From Nemertoderma westbladi (lineage: Eukaryota > Xenacoelomorpha > Nemertodermatida > Nemertodermatidae), in contig JAUCBJ010006762.1 of the NCBI GenBank assembly GCA_032718475.1, positions 1-44,276 on the forward strand: a stretch of 44,276 nucleotides of DNA, in the 5' to 3' direction. The notes below the pieces were generated by a model. The model saw nothing but the letters and a program-made list of their open reading frames with translations, had not been told where the DNA came from and made no database searches. Made by a program: the position numbers and the translations under genes. Positions within the stretch are counted from its first letter, which is position 1; every line of letters starts with the position of its first letter. Positions 19,956-30,964 of this stretch are shown here, one piece after another.

Positions 19956-20640
19956 TCACAGTTGAGGGTTGTCGATGGGATACGGTAGTGCATCGCGGCC
20001 CCCCATAGCGCTGTACAGTTTGTGGCTGAACATTGTAGCTGCCGCGCCGCTGTCCGGTAGAGCTCGTTTAACGGTTCCAAGTGGTTCTCCGGATACTTGT
20101 TTTAGATCCACACTTATACATTTAAGTGGGCAGGTGGCGGGCGGAAGTTCAGTTCCGTTAATGGAAATCGAGTTTACTCCAGTGTTTGAATGAACCTCTG
20201 GAAGTATCGAGTTTACACGAGGTGAGTGTGGCGGCTGATCCCTAGAACCAGGTTTACCGCGATTACCTGATTGGGATCGTTTCTGATTGGAACGGCAGAC
20301 ACCCCTATAATGCTCAACCTTCCGACAGGATTTACAAACAGCGTCCTTGGCGGGGCAGTTTGGTCTACCCCCCGTGTGGTTTCGCCCGCACCACAGACAT
20401 GCTTGATCCGGGTTGGGTTGCTGCGAGTTTGTTTGTTGAGATGTCTGGGAGGTCGATTTCTCGCGCAGGTAATTCGACGTTACTTTAGCGACGGGACGGC
20501 CTCGACCAATGATGGAGTCGTTCCGCTTGCTCGCCTCCATCGATTGGGAGATCCGGAAGCAGTCCTCGAGGGAAGGTTGCGGAAGAACCTTCAGGAGCTC
20601 CGTCCTCGTCTCTGAAGATCGGATCCCGACCAGAAACTGC
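19956..20640 (-). pseudogene. Gypsy nucleocapsid and protease region
   Basis: In the shifted frame the gag continues with QFLVGIRSSETRTELLKVL. Two knuckles follow (CLWCGRNHTGGRPNC and CKSCRKVEHYRGVC), then an aspartic protease start with the active-site triplet in LPDSGAAATMF. The order capsid, knuckles, DSGA is normal for Ty3/Gypsy. Between 19956 and 19673 the frame is broken and only scattered protease-like sequence can be followed. Confidence 0.75.
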
Positions 20641-21414
20641 GTGACAGTGGCCGCAGAGTTCGGCGTCGTCCGCCAACTCCTCAAGGGCGATGCGGAAGGT
20701 GTCGAAGGATTCGTTGTCTCCCTGCCTCCGGTCGTGGAACCGGATCCCGTCGATGGCGATGCTTCTCTTCGACCGGAGGTGGGCCTGGAGATCGTTGAGG
20801 ATGGAGTCCGTCGTCGTCTCCGGCGCATCGATGTTGACATGGAGAGTCACTGTCAACATTTGCTGGAGGTCGCGTCCGAGAGCGGCAACGAGGGCGTAGA
20901 CCTGTTCATCTCGGGGGAAGGTGGAGGCCTGCTGGCAGTGCGCGTGGACGCGCCAGGTCTCTCTCCAGCGACGGAACGGAGTGAATTCGATGTCGCCATC
21001 GATCTTCTCTAGCCCGGATATATCTATCACGCAACGTCGAGGTTGGGGTTGCGCGGGAGCTGGGTGTCCCACGGCGGCGGCGGGAGGTGCAGCGGCAGCA
21101 CCAGGTCCCGCACCTTGTTGGCCCTGGAGGGCAGCAATTAGTTGCATCATCCGAGCATCGGAGTCAGCTCGTTGTTGGAGGGCGTCAGCCTGATGCTGTG
21201 CCAAACGCGCGTCGGCCTCGACCTGCGCCTTCAACATCAACTGGGTCAGTTGATCGAGTCTGTCATCCGCATGTGCTCGTTGCTGATTCAGTTCGCGTCG
21301 CATATCTCGGATGTTGTACCGATCCGCTGGATCGACATTATCCGAATCTGATGAACCCGCGTTGTCGTCTTTGCCTGCAGCGGCTAAATTTTTAGCACCG
21401 CGTTTAGGAGGCAT
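20485..21414 (-). pseudogene. gag: Gypsy gag, N-terminal and capsid part
   Basis: ATG at 21412-21414 starts MPPKRGAKN. A coiled-coil region with many Gln/Ala/Asp follows (about residues 40-100), then a Pro/Ala linker. From about residue 125 comes a capsid-like segment (GLEKIDGDIEFTPFRRWRE ... QVYALVAALG ... SFDTFRIALEELADDAELC). A frame change near 20640 moves the true reading into the frame of the next entry; the last 50 or so codons here are off-frame. It would assemble the virus-like particle. The ATG is 30 bases downstream of the 5' LTR, consistent with a short leader. Confidence 0.75.
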
Positions 21415-21429
21415 CGTTCAGTTCATAAA

Positions 21430-21444
21430 TAGATCACTGCGCCA
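21430..21444 (-). promoter_or_regulatory. Putative primer-binding site of the Gypsy element
   Basis: Directly next to the 5' LTR the minus strand reads TGGCGCAGTGATCTA. A TGG start abutting the LTR is expected for a site complementary to a tRNA 3' CCA end. I did not identify the tRNA. Confidence 0.5.
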
Positions 21445-21767
21445 TATAATGATATCGTAAGCATACCGATATACGAGTAAGAGTGAGAAATAATATAGTG
21501 CCGCACTGTCATATTATATTATTTCAATACGTACTGATAGAATGATAAGTACTGCTGGCCGACATGCCGGTGGCAGTATACTGTGCAGTACAGAGCTGTC
21601 GGTCTGTGGCCTTCCAGGATGACAGCTCCAGTATCCTATAACAATGAATGAATAATATATCCTACCTACTGTGAAATCCCATCACCCGATATCCCATGCA
21701 ATCTGCCCATCGCTGATTGGCCGTTGCCTAGTAACGGATCTAGAGTACGTAGCTAAGGAATATCAAT
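21445..21767 (-). repeat. Gypsy 5' LTR (323 bp)
   Basis: It matches 12838-13160 over the full length with 7 differences. On the minus strand it begins ATTGATATTCC and ends GATATCATTATA. A CCAAT box (GGCCAATCAG on the minus strand) lies in the first third, as in a promoter-bearing U3. Confidence 0.9.
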
Positions 21768-21774
21768 GTTGTTC

Positions 21775-21970
21775 ACATACAACATCTCGTCTGGACGATT
21801 TTTTGTATACCACATCTCGTCTGGACAATTTGTTTTACTTTAGATAACTTTTTTTTCTTGCGGTGGCGGTTCAGGGCCACCATAGGTACCACTAACTCAA
21901 TCGGTGTGTCTGTTGTTCTGTTGATCTGTTGTTCTGTTGATCTGTTGTTCTGTCGATCTGTTGTGTTCAA
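21775..21970. repeat. Second copy of the CGTCCGGACGAG repeat plus a 15-bp minisatellite
   Basis: Two diverged units (acatctcgtctggacga, acatctcgtctggacaa) are followed by the reverse complement of the 5100-5166 flank up to about 21895. Then at 21903-21965 a 15-bp unit (tgttgatctgttgttc) repeats about four times. It sits immediately outside the Gypsy 5' LTR, so Gypsy may have inserted next to or into this element. Confidence 0.55.
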
Positions 21971-23228
21971 TTTTAAACCTTAATAACTCAGCCAAATCTC
22001 GATAAATTATATGCAAACTTGATACATGTGTAGTCTGGCAAAAGTTTAGAAATTTTCTATGTTGAATTTGCGTTGGGTGTTCGTGCAGCATCTGTGTAAC
22101 TGTCTTACAGTTATAATAAATTATCTACCCAAAAATTATTAGGCTTGGCATCAGCTGGTTGCTAGGAGACTACAGGATTACAGTACGGTACCGGTACTGT
22201 TAATTGTTACAGTGGTACAGAGTTACCGGTCCCGTCTTCAGGTCGTTGGTTGTTGGCAAGGCCATCTAAACAACAGGCCTTGACAAGGACCTAGCCTTCA
22301 AAATTATCGTAGGCTGACTGCTGATTATGGTACCTAAACCTGTAAACTGTACCTAAGCTCAGAAGCTATATACTGTTATTGGGCTTGGAATAATCCATTC
22401 AGCCTTTTATTTTAACATTGAATCCCCTTATTTATTATAAAACCATCAGAAATATCCGCAAATGCCGCTCCATTACTGTTTGAAACGCTTCCAACAGTCC
22501 GATGTATCTGGACCCGAGCAGCCGAGTGGCATCAAGATGCGATTAACTGAGGAATAAACACTACGGAATTGCTTGCTTGTCAGTAAGATTCTATTTACTA
22601 CACTGGGAATATGGCGGTCGGTTGGATCGTAATGCGGGCCACTGCCAAGTTCCTCATGCCTCACTCAGGCCACCAACCTTGGAGTGCGGTGGGAAGAGTC
22701 CGACTTACGTCGACGACTGGACGAATCGACGAGGATTGCGATTTGAGTTTAGCGGCGGCCCAGACAGCCGGATACTGGGATCGTCTGGGGGAAATTGTTG
22801 AAAGTCGGGCAAACGTGTATCGCACCGGATTGCGTTCTCTGCCACGCGAAAGTGTGAGGCGAATTCGTTGCCGAATTAGGTCGAAAGTTGCGGGAATTCT
22901 ACTGTTCTACGGAAATAAACTGCAGCTGTCTGGTGACTACGGATGGATACTGGGATGAGCAGGTATTTCGATCGAGTTTGTCGTATTCTCGATTTTCTCG
23001 AATTCTCGATATTTCCTATAAACCACATGGCTTCGCATATTGAACGTGTGATTGGAAATAAGTTTGTGCTACCCTTCCGCCCCTTGGGTGGTAGATGTCG
23101 CGGTTATGTATTGGTTGGTAGGAAGGGGGGGGGGGGGGGTGCACATTAAAAGGGCTGAGCACGTACTGTCCCCCTTTCTTTGATTGATTGTCAGTATGGT
23201 TAAATTTCTCAAATACTGATTTTGTGAT
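21971..23228. other. No recognisable gene; one open frame of 115 codons
   Basis: The plus-strand frame at 22611-22958 begins with ATG (MAVGWIVMRATAKF) and is Arg-rich, but I recognise no domain. It overlaps other open frames and may be chance or an exon. ACCGGT-type words recur near 22190 and 22230. A run of 14 or so G lies at 23127-23140. Nothing else stands out. Confidence 0.4.
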
Positions 23229-24488
23229 ACAGTCGCTCAATTTTAATTTGTATCTCATAACTGGGCCTTGTCCTGCACGAAGGACCCACGAACGTGTATG
23301 ATTTTTCCATAGTATACTTAATGGATGGGTGAATTCAGAATCCCCATAAACCTGTAGAATGCTAGAAACAAGATGTCACATGTTTTGAATGGATTTTCAA
23401 TATTTCGTGCGCTGGCGCCACAGTTTGCACCAAGCATCGAAAAATACAAGTTCAATATGTTTGGTGCAACTCGTATATTCCACAGAAATAGGGACCCCAA
23501 AAAAACCCTATTACGCAAAAAACTGTTTCACACAATCAATTTACAATATTGACATATATTTATATTTTGGTGTTAGCACCAAAAGAATGGTGGTATAACT
23601 CGAAAAAGTTCACATTATTTTAAGAACCTTTAACTACAGTAGGTTAGTAGATTTTAATATATTTTTAATAAATGGTTTTTAAAAATGATTTTTAATTAAA
23701 TGGTTTTTAATAAATGGTTTAAATTCCAAACTGCGTTTGTTTCAGAGTATAAAACAAAAAAAAACATGGGGGTCGGGGGTCATATTGACCCCCCCCCCCC
23801 CCCCCCCCCCCCCCCACCGCCACCCCAGGTTTAAATGGGATAAAAACCCGGTATTTGCTTTGAGAATGCTATGTATTATAGTGGGGTACCGGTATAAATT
23901 GTATAGTATACAGTGGACTTTTTTTACTTTTTTACTAGCAATTATTTATTGAGAGATTAATTTGTATCTGTTAAGATTGTATTGTATGGAACCTAAGGGA
24001 GGGAATGTATGTCGCATAAAACTCATTCCTATACAACTGCAATATCAACACCCCAGGCATCTACAGTTTACTAGCCTACTAAAACTCATTCCTATACAAC
24101 TGCAATATCAACACCCCAGGCATCTACAGTTTACTAGCCTACTGAAACTCATTCCTATACAACTGCAATATCAACACCCAGGCATCTACAGTTTAGTAGC
24201 CTACTGAAACTCATTCCTATACAACTGCAATATCAACACCCAGGCATCTACAGTTTAGTAGCCTACTGACAGGCTTTATGAATCAATAATTCTTGTGGAC
24301 TGTAATTCTTAATTGCTTCCAGCATAACGCTTATACAAACTACAGTATATAAGGTCATGATATTATTATCATGGTACTGTAGCAGTAATATTACGTTGTA
24401 TTATAGGCAACAACAGTCAGAGTTGTGGGGGTTTTAGGGGGGTTACTTGCCGTTGGGCGGTGGGCGCCTACCGAAGGGGTCGCCAATC
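23229..24488. repeat. Dispersed repeat block B
   Basis: This block recurs at 39742-40750. From left to right it holds a shared leader (acagtcgctcaattttaat), then two units of the 163-bp repeat (palindromes near 23406 and 23569). A hairpin GGGGGTCA-tat-TGACCCCC follows at 23775-23793 with a 27-C run (23789-23815). Next come a 63-bp tandem block and a 3' part ending 'gcctaccgaaggggtcgcc'. The middle resembles the right half of the TTAA element at 35173-36747, so B probably contains a degraded copy of that family. No coding sequence. Confidence 0.75.
24018..24268. repeat. 63-bp tandem repeat, four copies
   Basis: The unit beginning AAACTCATTCCTATACAACT starts at 24018, 24082, 24145 and 24207 and ends with 'tagcctact'. 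The related block B' carries a single copy (about 40460-40522), so the array expanded in this copy or contracted in the other. Confidence 0.9.
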
Positions 24489-24766
24489 TACTACCACTAC
24501 TAGGATCGGCATGCTGTATTGCAGCTGCATTTTTAAGAATGCTGTACCGGCTTGTCGACAAAATTGCGCGGCCACAACTCCCTATCACCCATAACATTTG
24601 CTAGATCATCCGTATCTTCAAGGCCAGTGTCCTTTAAGATGTGTCTCAAAAAAGTCATGGGCTGTCCACCATGCGTATTCACTCCATGAGGCTGCCAAAT
24701 TACAAGATTATAACGCACTGGCTGGTCCTCACGGCGAAAGCAATGTCCTGCAAAGCGGATGCGATT

Positions 24767-25153
24767 TTATTCTAGTGTCAAGCCTGGGGGAACCAATGCG
24801 ACACCTCCAATGTTATATAGTGTCTGGTTGGAGATGTGTGCATTGTACTTGACACAATGAACCCGGCGTAGCATTCTTGTGAATGTGCCATCCAGAGATT
24901 TGGTGTCCTCAGCAGTTAGAGACCAGTATGGACTCCCATAGAGGAGTACTGGAACTACTGCTGCTCTAAATAATCGGACCTTAAGTTTCCGATTAATTCT
25001 CGTTGACTTCCAAATCCTGGAAAGCCTATTCAAGGCTGCCCATGCCTTTCCCTTACGTATTCGAAGGTCCTCACCTGACTTCCGGATCCATGATCCCAGG
25101 TAACATAAGTCGTCCACATGCTCAAGCATACTATCCTTTGAGCTTACGCTCAT
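24767..25153 (-). pseudogene. Duplicated LINE C-terminal segment
   Basis: It encodes MLEHVDDLCYLGSWIRK through SNQTLYNIGGVALVPPG, which is also encoded at 25162-25480. It contains the 26-codon piece missing from the other segment. Downstream codons to 24533 complete the LINE C-terminus (VDKPVQHS) after a frame change near 24720-24770. Confidence 0.75.
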
Positions 25154-25157
25154 CCGA

Positions 25158-27221
25158 TCATAGTGTCAAGCTTGGGGGAACCAATGAGACACCTCCAATG
25201 TTATATAGTGTCTGGTTGGATATGTGTGCATTGTACTTGACACAATGAACCCGGCGTAGCATTCTTGTGAATGTGCCATCCAGAGATTTGGTGTCCTCAG
25301 CAGTTAGAGCCCAGCATGGACTCCCATAGAGGAGTACTGGAACTACTGCTGCTCTAAATAATCGGACCTTAAGGTCCTCACCTGACTTCCGGATCCATGA
25401 TCCCAGGTAACAGAAGTCGTCCACATGCTCAAGCATACCATCCTTTGAGCTTATGCTCATCCGATCAGAGACTTGCTGAGGACTTTCAAAGTTAACTGTC
25501 AGAATTTTGGTCTTTCTGGAGTTAATAAAAAGACCAACACTAGAAGCAGCATGTTCTAATGTGCTGAGGAGCCGTTGGGCTCCCTCTAATGATTCTGAGA
25601 GTACTCCTAAGTCATCAGCAAAGTCTAGATCAGTTAGGTACTTGGCAGGATTTCCTCGACTTCTGGAGCCAGTAGGTGGAGTTATCATCACCCCATCATC
25701 ATTATGATGATCTAAGGACATGCGTAGAACATAGTCAACCACAATAATGAACAAGAATGGTGCAAGTGTGTCTCCTTGGAGGACGCCCCATAACACTTCA
25801 AATGGTTCTGTGTCACCATCAACAGTAGACACAAATGTTGTCGAACCATCGTATACTGATCTGATTGCTGCAATAATTTCATCAGGAATCCCATATAATG
25901 AAAGTATGCTGAACATACGTGAGCGAGAGACTGAATCAAAGGCCTTGAGGAAGTCAACAAAGATAACAGCCAGATGCCTGTCTTTCTTTTTTGATAATTC
26001 TTCAATTATCCTTCTAAGTGCCAAAATGGGCTCCATGGTCCCACGACCTTTACGGAACTTTTTCTGATTTCCACGGAGCAGTCTCTCAATGGGATCCCTG
26101 ATGCGATTTAATAGAATCCTATTGTATAGCTTTGCAGCAATCGAGATCAATGAGATTCCCCGAAAAGAACCATAGAGTGTTAGGTTGCCCTTCTTGGGAA
26201 CTGGCACCAACTTATTTGTTTTCATTTCTTGTGGGACTCTTGTTGTACGGTACATGTCTACTATGATGGGATAGATGAGCTTTAAACACTCAGGTATTTT
26301 AAAGACCTCAGGGGGAACACCATCTACTCCACTGGCACGATTGGTCTTAATGCTCTTTGCAGCAGCCTTCACTTCTGCAAAGGAGATATCGCCAATGGGA
26401 ATATCTGGGAGTACAGACTCAGACACCTTTACTTCTATAAAGTTATCAGGCAATACCCTGTCATTATTGAGGAGCTTTTCAAAGTGGGCTTTCCAACCAT
26501 TGAGGCGATCAGCTGGTGATTCAGCCTTAACCTTGGTGGTTGGTTGGCTTTTCCGCCCAGTAAGCAGATTGATCGATTTCCATGCCTGGGATGATTGCCT
26601 GCTGTCGTCAGCATCATTGATGGCATCAACCTGTTGGTTTATTAGCTCCTGTAGATTAACAGAGTACTGCCTGTTCAGGGACCTAGATGCAGCCTTAACT
26701 GCATTCTTGGCCGCTGTAGTCTGTTTGAGTCGGGACTCTTTCTGCGCCTTATGAAGGTCATTTCGGCACTTTTGAATTTTGTTGTTAGTCCAGGGGGCCC
26801 TTTTCCTGTTTCGAGGGTATACAGGAACTGTTTCTGCAGCTGCTAACTTAACTGCTTCTGTAAAGGCAGTATAGCCCTCACAGTGATCTGCCGCCTCAGA
26901 GGCAAGAGCCTCATACCTGTTGCTCAGCTGTAGTGTGAAGCTGGATCTCACACTTGGCTGTTGCAACAGTGAGGACCAGTCATGCCGCGGCAAGGCAGAT
27001 TTCGTTGTTCTGCTAGCACGCAGACTTAGTCTTACCTTGGCCACAATAAGGCGGTGATCACTGGAGAAGGGTTGAAGTGTAAATGCATTACAGTCTTGTA
27101 TAGAGCTCCTGTATTTCCTACGAAACAGAATATGGTCTATCTGGGACTTGTGACCACTGGGTCCACTATGAGTCCATAGCTTTCCAGTTCGCTTCTTGAA
27201 CTGGGTTCCAGCCGAAAACAA
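25158..27221 (-). pseudogene. LINE reverse transcriptase fragment (687 codons open)
   Basis: This is almost the same protein as residues 310-1000 of the full-length copy, including TKSQ-type linker, GFRKGRGT-equivalent, VDFLKAFDS, LQGDTLAPFLF and FADD. It lacks the 5' part of the endonuclease and the true C-terminus; it ends at the duplication junction near 25160. The leading codon is not a real start. Confidence 0.8.
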
Positions 27222-27365
27222 TCCATTTCCAGAGATAAAATCCTGAAGATGGACAGAATTTCGACACTATTGCTATAGACCCAGGGCGATGTAGGTGATT
27301 GATGCAGACTTGCATTAAAGTCTCCCAGGAATGTTAAGAATGCATGCTGATCCACTCCATCATCA

Positions 27366-29489
27366 CTATAGAATATCCCTTACTGTGGAGTCCAGTAGTA
27401 TACCGCTTACCAGATCCTAGTAATGATGTATCTTACCGTAAGATCTAGTAATGTAACGGACTTGTACAGTATCTGACAACAAATCCCAGTCCAGGGTATC
27501 CAATCAAACAGATACAATACACAAACGACTACTGGCGAGGAGCAGAGCCTAGTGTCTATTCTACGTACGTGATCGGGTCTAATGCCTACGAACTAGACAA
27601 AAGGAAACCTGTCCTCTAACCGGTGAGGCAGATGTGCAGTTACAGTAACAGACCAAACTCACAGGAAAACAATCCCCACGCAGCGAATCCTAACTATCGC
27701 TGACAGACCTAAATACCGTAACTTGCCGCGGTGTGATTTATATGGTTTATATACGAGCTAGTGGGTTAACAGACCTAGCGTAACAATACTGATCCCGTCG
27801 TGTACAAAATCAGTCTAAAGGGGGTCGTGCCTAAAGTAACGATACCGCTGCTCAGACCAAACAACAGTTTAATAACGAAATAAATACTCCTTCTTGCCGT
27901 AACTAAATATCAGATCCTAAATTTACAAACTACAAATAGTAAATTACAGATAAATTCTGCCTAAAAGTAATCTAAAGTGCGCTATAACTAGTAGAATTAT
28001 AAGGGTAAATATGTTTTAGGGCGTGTGTGCATGGGTGTGTTACAATAAAACAATTTTGGTGTATATCATTTTACTAGGTTTTAGTAATTTCTGACCAAAA
28101 CGATACCGTGCGCTAGCTACGAAAATAAGCTAGTCGCGTTTTGTAGAACTTTATACTTACAAATGACGTCAAAGCTCTCTCCTTCCTATCCACAACTCAA
28201 CCGGGCAATTACGGTGTTAGTAAATACACCCGTTACTGGCGCAAATACCAGATTCTGGTTGTAAGATAAGAAATAGGGGTTAATTGCTACCGTACGTTAG
28301 CTGATCTGGTATACAAATTTGATTCTAGAACTTTGTTGCCGCGGTGGTTAGCAGCAATACCTATCAGTATGTGGCAAGGCGCGGTAGGATATTAAACAAA
28401 CCTCCCTAGGCCAAGCGAAGTGCCGGTAGCAGAAATACTCCTTGTCTGATCTAATAACTAAGTTCAGACAGGGGGTGGGGGGTACTAATGTATGTTCTAC
28501 AAAGCAAACCGGTACCGAACTGTCAGTATTACGAATCACTAAATTATGGAAAATATGCTGTCTGTACCTAATATGTACTCGCGTACTGATGAACGGCAAT
28601 AGTTCGCACCTGTAAGATATCTGAGTCTAGTCTGAACCTAGTTATTTATACAAAGTACGGTCTGAATCTAGTTATTTGATCCTAAATTTTGCGGCGTCCC
28701 AGGATGGCGTCACGCTTACCCTGATCTTTAGGGCGTCAAACAAAGTCTTACCTTCCTCGGAAATCGGGCGCTGCATGGCTAGGTGGAGTATTTCGAAGGG
28801 CGAAGGGGGTGCGCGGTCTAATCTAATGTGGGCGCTAGCGTGTTGTGGAAATCTTCCCTGCATTGCTGACGGCCTAACGGTCTAGGCGGCCATCTTCCCA
28901 ATGCTTAGCTGTCCCAATGGTGGACGTTTGGAAATATACATGTTCAGAAGTTTACAGTATATTTACAGTTTTACAAAGATTTATCAAACAGATCTAAAGA
29001 GTTATAACAAATAAAGTTCTAAGCAAGAGAAATGGTAACTAGAAACAAGTTCTACGAGTGGTGTTAACTAGTGAAGTGAGTGTGATAACCGAAGCCAAAC
29101 CGGCCCTTATATACTAAATATGGGACATAGAATCCGCTAGAACCTTCCAGAGCATTCCATGGCCTCACATTGGAGCAATAAGATGTTCCATACCCTATGA
29201 TTGGCCCAACTCATCGTTCCATATGTTGTACCTCATTGGTTTATCAAATTATATCAAATGAAAATAAATTGCCCAAAAATGCAAATTTCCCGACTGGGAT
29301 TCGAACTCGTAACCTATCTGTAATGTAACCAACGCCTTAAGCATCTGACCACTGCGCCATTAGAACCTGCGCCATTGTACCAATATGAATAGGCATATTA
29401 CATTACTGAAATTTAATCAAAATGCGTCGGATTTTAGAAAGTTTTTACGTTAAACTACAAATGCTACCTTATAGTGAAATAACCCATCA
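27366..29489. repeat. Dispersed repeat block A (about 2.1 kb)
   Basis: This is near-identical to 40816-42969 apart from small indels. The start 'ctatagaatatccct' and end 'aataacccatca' are shared. No convincing gene: the open frames in the two copies are not conserved (28348-28599 versus 41854-42051 diverge by a frameshift). On the minus strand there is a TATATAAGGG box near 29105-29115, a GATGGCCGCC word near 28886-28895, then an ATG frame (28672-28863) with donor-like GGTAAGACT. These are suggestive of a promoter and first exon but unproven. A tRNA-like sequence sits near the right end. Confidence 0.8.
29289..29367 (-). repeat. tRNA-related (SINE-type) sequence in block A
   Basis: On the minus strand it reads a box A-like TGGCGCAGTGG followed by a box B-like GAGTTCGAATCCC about 50 bases later, and ends CAGTCGGG. 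Length is about 79. The 5' and 3' ends do not pair into a clean acceptor stem, so I read it as a tRNA-derived pol III promoter of a SINE or a tRNA pseudogene. Confidence 0.6.
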
Positions 29490-30130
29490 CCGCTCCATGA
29501 AAACAGTAAGTAAGACTGTTTTCACCAATCGAAATATAAACTATTTACAAAATATTTCTAAGTCTAATGGTGGGGCCTAAAATATAAAATAATCACTACC
29601 TAATTATTGCATACTTAATATTGCAGGTACGGCGTAAATACAATCTATCATACATACAAAAATACAAATTTACCAATTAACTTTAGTGCATAAAATACAA
29701 AAAAAAGAGCTTTTGGTTATCAAGATAAGCAAATTAAACAAATTAGAACAAATCAAACAAATAATTTCAAACTTTCAATAATCTTCATATATTGCAAATA
29801 TACATAATAAATTCACCAAATTAAATCAGTCCAAATATAAAACAAACATAATGCACTAATAACTTCCAAATAAGTCTTAAAGTGTCCTCCTGATGAGCTA
29901 AAAGGTTCATCCTGCTGGTCTGGATATCTTCTCCTGAGCACTGATTGCTAACGGTAGGCTCGCAAGCCTTCCTTCTCTATCTCGCTCCTCCAAAACCAAC
30001 GTCCAATATAAATACCCAAATATAATATCCAAATATAAATATCCAATATAAATATCCAAAAATAATATCCAAATACAAATATCCAATCGGTAGGCTCGCA
30101 AGCCTTCCTTCCTTCATCTCGCTCTCCTAT
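29490..30130. repeat. AT-rich spacer with a duplicated palindrome block
   Basis: No gene is seen. A perfect hairpin TGAAAACAGT / ACTGTTTTCA with a 7-base loop lies at 29497-29523, just right of block A. Between 29953 and 30108 two copies of GGTAGGCTCGCAAGCCTTCC flank an array of 'aatatccaaata' units. This may be the 3' region of the element that carries the 30965-33769 gene. Confidence 0.5.
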
Positions 30131-30964
30131 TCCTTAGCCGAACGGGCTCGTCCACGCCCTCTAATACGATTGGGTGGTGGTCGGGATCGAACTGGACTCG
30201 GACTTCGGTGTCGAGCTGTCGGTGGTTCCAAACAGGAGTTTCACACATCCGTCATGCGCTCAGTCCTCTAAATCCTCGTCCGATTCCAATCATTTGCTTA
30301 ACATCGGATCGAGTCTCCACAACGCTAGGAGGAAGTCTAAAGGGTGGGACTGTTCCGTCCGCTGACACCTCACTCTCTGACGTCGTCTGAATTCTAATGG
30401 GTTCCGGCAAAGCATATACTGTCCCTCCGCGTGGTTCTCTAGCGAGGGAAACCGGGAAACCCGAGTCATCCGGATTTGCGACTTCGATGTCGTCCTCTTG
30501 GCGACATTTACTATCTTTATCTCTTGTCCGGCCTTCTGGGCTCTAAGTATACGAAGTTGCGGATCTTCCTGTGGGTGTCAAGTCTTTTCGGTTAACGGCG
30601 TGGCCTTGAAGCCAGTCTCACGCAGAATGTCCGCCTCATCTAGAATACACGAGGTTATGCATTTGTGATAAAATGCGCTCCGGTATGCCCAAGCTATCGA
30701 ATGCCAGGCTCCTCGATTCCGCTATTCGACTTGCAATTTGTCGAATTCCCCGGCGGTAATTTTGTTCACCACAGTTTGAAAGTTCCATGTGTTCTTATTG
30801 TCGGGGTGTACCTATAGAAAGTAGTCCCGAACAACCTTAAATCCGCTATCCAAAGGCAAGAGAGGGTTTACGGCCCAAAATCCCAAGTGTGCTCTCATAG
30901 GGAAACGGCGTCGCTGTGTCGATACATGCTCGTCTGTAAGATTCTCACAATGGTCGAATAGCTG
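30130..30964 (-). pseudogene. Decayed C-terminal continuation of the exonuclease-knuckle protein
   Basis: After the TGA at 30965-30967 the same frame continues for about 128 codons with only two TAG stops (30812-30814 and 30722-30724). It reads MRAHLGFWAVNPLLPLDSGF and WNFQTVVNKITAGEFDKL. A 'GF..N' segment at the same distance after three knuckles is present in the gag-only element (YGFFNIN). Further down another frame gives a Pro/Ser-rich stretch and an Arg/Gly-rich end (NRIRGRGRARS) near 30135-30180. The ancestral protein was probably longer than 934 aa. Confidence 0.45.

Larger units (their letters stand above)
12838..21767 (-). mobile_element. Ty3/Gypsy LTR retrotransposon, split by a LINE
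   Basis: Matching 323-bp LTRs lie at both ends, and the order on the minus strand is gag, protease, RT, RNase H, integrase. Without the LINE (13493-17205 plus one 12-bp duplication) the element is about 5.2 kb, a normal size for Gypsy. The seven LTR differences I counted imply modest age. I could not find a matching target duplication outside the LTRs. The coding region has several frame changes, and one integrase catalytic residue is altered, so the copy is dead. Confidence 0.9.
24489..27365 (-). mobile_element. RTE-like LINE, second copy, 5'-truncated and rearranged
   Basis: The 3' tail (CTA triplets) is at 24489-24500. Sequence matching the C-terminal coding part runs to 25159. Then at 25160 the same coding segment starts again in the same direction, lacking the last codons and tail. 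So about 300-390 bp of C-terminal sequence is present twice. Copy 2 of the segment also lacks about 80 bp in frame (after SGEDL). The main frame 25158-27221 (687 codons) covers the end of the endonuclease through RT, with FADD and VDFLKAFD intact. The 5' end breaks off at 27360 within the endonuclease coding region, and a small deletion near 27263 shifts the frame. It lies between B and A and replaces a 65-bp spacer present in the B'-A' copy. Confidence 0.85.

Noticed and set aside
12838-21767. Target-site duplication for the Gypsy element
   Set aside because: No matching 4-6 bp was found outside the LTRs; the right flank is another repeat and may have changed.
22611-22958. 115-codon ATG frame as a host gene
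   Set aside because: No domain, no splice or context support, and overlapping alternative frames; left only as a remark.
29289-29367. Functional tRNA gene
   Set aside because: Acceptor ends do not pair, the length is intermediate, and it is part of a dispersed repeat present twice.
29497-29523. Helitron 3' hairpin at the end of block A
   Set aside because: A hairpin exists but there is no CTRR end, no TC start at the other border, and the second copy lacks it because of the LINE.
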